Source: Brevibacillus fulvus
GTDB taxonomy: Bacteria > Bacillota > Bacilli > Brevibacillales > Brevibacillaceae
DNA length: 64,000 nt
Direction: 5' to 3'
Assembly: GCF_016908525.1 (NCBI RefSeq)
Contig: NZ_JAFBEB010000010.1
Location: 62,001-126,000, forward strand
A model generated the notes under the pieces. The model did no database searches. It saw only the letters and a program-made list of their open reading frames with translations, and was not told the DNA's origin. The position numbers were made by a program, and so were the translations under genes. Shown one piece after another: positions 60,187 through 64,000 of this stretch; position 1 is the first letter of the stretch, and each line of letters opens with the position of its first letter.

Positions 60187-61458
60187 ATGCTGGAGCCAGC
60201 TTTTTTCACAGCGAAACGAACAGAAGTGGGACAATATCTGGAAGACGATTCCATTCTTGTGCTCTTTTCCGGATTCGCCCCGCACAAATCCGCCGATGCC
60301 ACCTACACGTTTACCGTTAACCGCAACTTTTATTATTTGACCGGCGTGGATCGGGAACAGATGATCCTTTTGATCAGCAAGCAAGGTGGAAAAACAACGG
60401 AAACATTGTTTATCGAACGGGCTGATCCGGTTATGGAAAAATGGGTCGGAAAAAAAACGACGGTTGAAGAAGCAAGGGCCGCTTCGGGAATCGCGCAGAT
60501 ACGCTTTGTCGACCAGTTTACGGTCCAATTGAACCGCATCATGAGCAATGGTCGCTATCGTTACCTCTATCTTGATTTGGAACAAACCGGATGGGACAGC
60601 CCTGTCGGCAAAGCGCAGCAATTCGCCGATGAAATGTTGAAACGTTACCCTTACTTATCCGTCCAAAATGTGTATCCGCAGCTTGCCAAAATGAGGACGA
60701 TCAAATCGCCGGAAGAAGTCAGCCTGATTAAAAAAGCGATTGAGATTACGAAACAAGGGATTTTGCAAATGTGGGAACATGCGCGCCCCGGGCAGATGGA
60801 ATATCAACTGGAGGCTTATTTTAACTTTACCCTGCGCGCCGCGGGGGTAAAGGAACATGCCTTTGCGCCGATTGTCGCCAGCGGAGGAAATGCAACGATT
60901 CTGCATTATGAGGAAAATCATCATCCAGTCAAAGACGGCAGTCTCGTCCTGCTCGATCTCGGAGCCTCCTATCAATATTATAACGCCGACATCAGCCGGA
61001 CGTTTCCGATCAACGGCAAGTTTAGCGAGCGCCAGAAGCTGATCTATCAAATCGTATTGAAAGCGGAGCTGGAGACGATCAAAGCGGTCAAGCCGGGAGT
61101 TCCTTTCCGCAGCCTGAACGAACGAACCAAACAGGTGCTGGCCGAAGAATTAATCAAGATCGGGTTGATCAAAAAGCCGGAGGAACTGTCCCGTTACTAT
61201 TACCATGGAGTCAGCCATTATCTCGGTTTGGATACGCATGATGTCGGCGAATATGACCGCGTGTTGGCGCCGGGAATGGTGTTGACGATAGAACCGGGAC
61301 TTTATATCGCAGAAGAAGAGATCGGAATTCGCATTGAGGATGACGTGCTTGTGACGGAAACGGGATGTGAGGTGCTGTCCCAAGATTTGATCAAAACCGT
61401 GGACGAAATCGAGGCGTTCATGGCCAAGGCGAAACAAAAGTCGGTCTGGATTCGGTAG
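60187..61458 (+). CDS. M24 aminopeptidase P / Xaa-Pro peptidase
   Basis: I chose ATG 60187 (ATGGAGGG upstream); the frame extends upstream without a ribosome site. The 423-residue enzyme has an N-terminal creatinase-like domain (about 5-140, NFYYLTGVDREQMIL) and a C-terminal pita-bread domain. Metal ligands are visible: LLDLGASYQYYNADISRTFP (two Asp), YYHGVSHYLGLDTHDVG (His), TIEPGLYI (Glu) and GIRIEDDVLVTE (Glu). It removes N-terminal residues next to proline. The 108-bp gap to the preceding gene may hold its own promoter. Confidence 0.92.
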   Translation: MLEPAFFTAKRTEVGQYLEDDSILVLFSGFAPHKSADATYTFTVNRNFYYLTGVDREQMILLISKQGGKTTETLFIERADPVMEKWVGKKTTVEEARAASGIAQIRFVDQFTVQLNRIMSNGRYRYLYLDLEQTGWDSPVGKAQQFADEMLKRYPYLSVQNVYPQLAKMRTIKSPEEVSLIKKAIEITKQGILQMWEHARPGQMEYQLEAYFNFTLRAAGVKEHAFAPIVASGGNATILHYEENHHPVKDGSLVLLDLGASYQYYNADISRTFPINGKFSERQKLIYQIVLKAELETIKAVKPGVPFRSLNERTKQVLAEELIKIGLIKKPEELSRYYYHGVSHYLGLDTHDVGEYDRVLAPGMVLTIEPGLYIAEEEIGIRIEDDVLVTETGCEVLSQDLIKTVDEIEAFMAKAKQKSVWIR

Positions 61459-61497
61459 AGGCGGCCCTGTTTGGCAAAACAAACAGGTTTGTCATTT

Positions 61498-61535
61498 AAA
61501 ACAAGCAGCGAGGCAATTTGCTCGCTGCTTGTTTT
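61498..61535. terminator. Bidirectional terminator between the M24 peptidase gene and trpS
   Basis: AAAACAAGCAGCGAG (61498-61512) pairs perfectly with CTCGCTGCTTGTTTT (61521-61535). Confidence 0.88.
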
Positions 61536-61589
61536 CTTCTATGATAGGGGGCTGGCGGCAGCAGACAAGCAAACGGCCAGCTTTACAGG

Positions 61590-62579
<990 letters not shown>

Positions 62580-62604
62580 TCAAACCACTCCTTGTGGGGA
62601 AAAT

Positions 62605-62882
62605 AAAAAAGGTCCACTCTCTCCCTCTAAAAAGGGACGAATGAACCGCGGTGCCACCCTCATTATTTCAACAAAGTTGAAATCACTTACTGCGCATAGT
62701 TTCCTATGCGATACCCGGGATAACGTTCGGGCGCAACGCCAAAGCCTACTGTAACGTTCGGTTTGGTGCTCGGAAGCCCATTCAACATGGAGTCAACGCT
62801 GATTCGCAGCGACCATCAGCTCTCTGCAGATTCCTCCGATGTTTACTCTTCTTCTTCATCGCAACAACAGATGGATTACTTT
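62605..62882 (-). ncRNA. T-box leader of trpS
   Basis: On the minus strand, the conserved T-box AGGGTGGCACCGCGG corresponds to plus-strand 62646-62660. The terminator stem pairs minus-strand sequence of 62633-62647 with that of 62611-62626, followed by the U run complementary to 62605-62610. The roughly 200 nt upstream contain stem I-like hairpins. The specifier should be the Trp codon UGG, given the gene; I did not fold it to prove this. Confidence 0.92.
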
Positions 62883-62888
62883 CCAATT

Positions 62889-62917
62889 ATGATATACGGA
62901 ATGGCTGCGGAATTCAA
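62889..62917 (-). promoter_or_regulatory. Promoter of the trpS T-box transcript
   Basis: On the minus strand, TTGAAT (62917-62912), 17-bp spacer, TATCAT (62894-62889), just before the leader. Confidence 0.65.
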
Positions 62918-63089
62918 GCCTTCACCGGCCTGACAGCTACCTCAATTTTAAGCAGGTAATACTCTCCGACAAATTCCAGTTCGTTCAGGAAAAATCAAGA
63001 AAGCAGGAGGGAACCTCCCGCTCGCAATCGATCAAGCAAACAGATCGTATATTGCATTGTTTGTCTACTGTTGTCAAAGGATAAGACGG

Positions 63090-63314
63090 TTATGAATAAT
63101 CGGGGACACGCTTGCGGCGAATGGCTGCCAAATTTCTGCTTTGCACTTCCACGATATATCGATCCAATTTCTGACTAATTTCTACAAGAGTTTGATCGGA
63201 TAAATTTTTCTTGCCCAGCGATGCTTGGACCAGTTGATAACGCAACTCCTCAATTTTGTTGAATAAAGCTTGGTCATTGCTTGTTTCTTGTTCTCTCATT
63301 GCTTCCTTTATCAT
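63090..63314 (-). CDS. Spo0E-like aspartyl-phosphate phosphatase
   Basis: This 74-residue protein consists of two amphipathic helices, the Spo0E fold, with the family motif Ser-Gln-Lys-Leu-Asp-Arg-Tyr-Ile (conserved SQxLD). Members dephosphorylate Spo0A-P and delay sporulation. The start may be ATG 63314 or the internal ATG 63299. A small hairpin (63004-63020) lies 70 bp downstream on the minus strand and may terminate it; the remaining 62918-63089 stretch holds nothing else I can name. Confidence 0.85.
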   Translation of the reverse strand: MIKEAMREQETSNDQALFNKIEELRYQLVQASLGKKNLSDQTLVEISQKLDRYIVEVQSRNLAAIRRKRVPDYS

Positions 63315-63552
63315 ATCAGATCGCCCGTTTTAAAGAACTTCGAACAGACTTGCAAACCTCCTGTGCTGAACGTATTTGTGCTATGTAAAATAGTAGTGCT
63401 TGTATCAGAAAAATTTCCAAATGAAGAGTTGTTGAAACATCTGGCAGCATTCGATGTTTTTCTTCAATAATCTACAAAGAAATGAATTTTAGTTAATTTG
63501 TATATTTTTGATATATATAAAAACAAGATACGACAAGTTGAATAATAATTTA

Positions 63553-63580
63553 TTGAAAACTATCGACGTGATTGTATAAT
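63553..63580 (+). promoter_or_regulatory. Promoter of the PAS-domain gene
   Basis: TTGAAA (63553-63558), a 16-bp spacer and TATAAT (63575-63580), some 200 bp upstream of the gene, implying a long 5' leader. Confidence 0.6.
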
Positions 63581-63716
63581 AATGGTATCAACAGCTTTTT
63601 CTTACAAATGAATGTTGGAAGATGCGATGGGAATCAAGCTCTTTGTCTTGGGTCCGAGGTTTAAGGGAATTTTTCGTTTCTGATTAACCGGATTACCAGA
63701 AAATTTCGAGAGACCG

Positions 63717-63746
63717 ATGGTTTTCCCATTGTGGAAGACCATTTTT
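63717..63746 (+). promoter_or_regulatory. Terminator-like hairpin in the leader of the PAS gene
   Basis: ATGGTTTTCC (63717-63726) pairs with GGAAGACCAT (63733-63742) with one wobble, followed by TTTTTC. It sits 41 bp before the gene's GTG, inside the predicted transcript. This suggests transcription attenuation, though I recognise no known aptamer in 63587-63716. Confidence 0.5.
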
Positions 63747-63787
63747 CTTTTACCTAAGATCTACAGGTAGAAGGGCAGGGGGAAAAG

Positions 63788-64000
63788 GTGAATCTATGTG
63801 AATCACAGGCACTACAAAAGCACAGCCTTGAGATTCTATGGAAGGAGCAGTTGGCAAGCAAACAACTTTATCGTTCGCTGTTCGAAAATAATCCTGATGC
63901 CGTGTATGCATTGGATCTCGAAGGTAACCTTTTAAGTGGAAATTCGGTTTGTGAGAAGATTTGCGGGTATACGCTGCAAGAATTGCGCAAGCGAACGGTG
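63788..64000 (+). CDS. Partial PAS-domain signalling protein (3' end outside window)
   Basis: GTG 63788, preceded by AGGGGGAAAA, opens a frame that runs to the window end (71 codons). After a helical N terminus (about 1-28) comes YRSLFENNPDAVYALDLEGN and GYTLQELRKRTV, a PAS domain. The output domain (kinase, GGDEF/EAL or other) is beyond the window. PAS-bearing GGDEF-EAL proteins occur at 52 kb in this window, so a similar protein is possible. Confidence 0.75.
   Translation, partial: MNLCESQALQKHSLEILWKEQLASKQLYRSLFENNPDAVYALDLEGNLLSGNSVCEKICGYTLQELRKRTV

Overview
The window looks like the chromosome of a spore-forming, motile Bacillales bacterium. The evidence is a complete cotJABC operon, spoVR, an interrupted yhbH, a Spo0E-like phosphatase, a T-box in front of trpS, SAM-I and c-di-GMP-I riboswitches, Firmicute-type Shine-Dalgarno sites and frequent TTG/GTG starts. 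An Alicyclobacillaceae/Effusibacillus-like relative is possible, but I cannot prove genus-level placement from the sequence.

Positions 1 to about 5946 are the right end of an integrated element (prophage or integrative element). It is a tightly packed rightward cassette of small, mostly unknown genes, many joined by ATGA overlaps. One member is a 3D-domain protein whose linker overlaps a second open frame. A large serine recombinase ends the cassette. Just past it lies the 3' half of yhbH, cut at the Asp-x-Ser-x-Ser-Met-Gly (MIDAS) motif. The element has therefore split a sporulation gene whose usual functional partner, spoVR, sits intact at 38.6 kb.

Positions 6.5-16.6 kb hold a chemotaxis receptor; a four-gene rightward cassette (ArnT-like GT-C transferase, small EamA/Arn-type membrane protein, DPPR-synthase-like UbiA enzyme, DUF212 PAP2-like phosphatase) that resembles a complete lipid-linked pentose pathway; RidA; an MFS exporter; a winged-helix/TPR regulator divergent from a bacterial nitric oxide synthase; and a cupin. 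Positions 16.9-27.4 kb hold a two-component system head-to-head with an RND pump and its lipoprotein adaptor, a PepV-like dipeptidase, a DUF2512 protein and a second chemotaxis receptor.

Positions 27.5-35.6 kb form a molybdenum/formate region: mobA, fdhD, a frameshifted oxalate/formate-family transporter, DUF2294, an FdhF/YdeP-type molybdoenzyme, moeA and mobB. Positions 35.7-42.6 kb carry membrane proteins, an XRE-cupin regulator, PlsC, DUF423, SpoVR and a two-gene GMC/gluconate-dehydrogenase-like oxidoreductase. A c-di-GMP-I riboswitch precedes a third chemotaxis receptor at 43 kb. Dps, mhqO-mhqD, cotJABC, a MecA-like adaptor, acireductone dioxygenase, a BCCT transporter and a PAS-GGDEF-EAL protein follow.

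Positions 53.7-60.1 kb form a SAM-I-riboswitch-led operon: BMP lipoprotein, ABC ATPase, two permeases, a cytoplasmic sulfite-oxidase-fold molybdoprotein and a nucleoside phosphorylase. This suggests SAM-responsive nucleoside or sulfur-compound salvage. The window closes with an M24 peptidase, T-box-controlled trpS, a Spo0E-like protein and the start of a PAS-domain gene behind a long leader. I saw no tRNA, rRNA or CRISPR. Coordinates and motifs were read by eye; no database search was possible.
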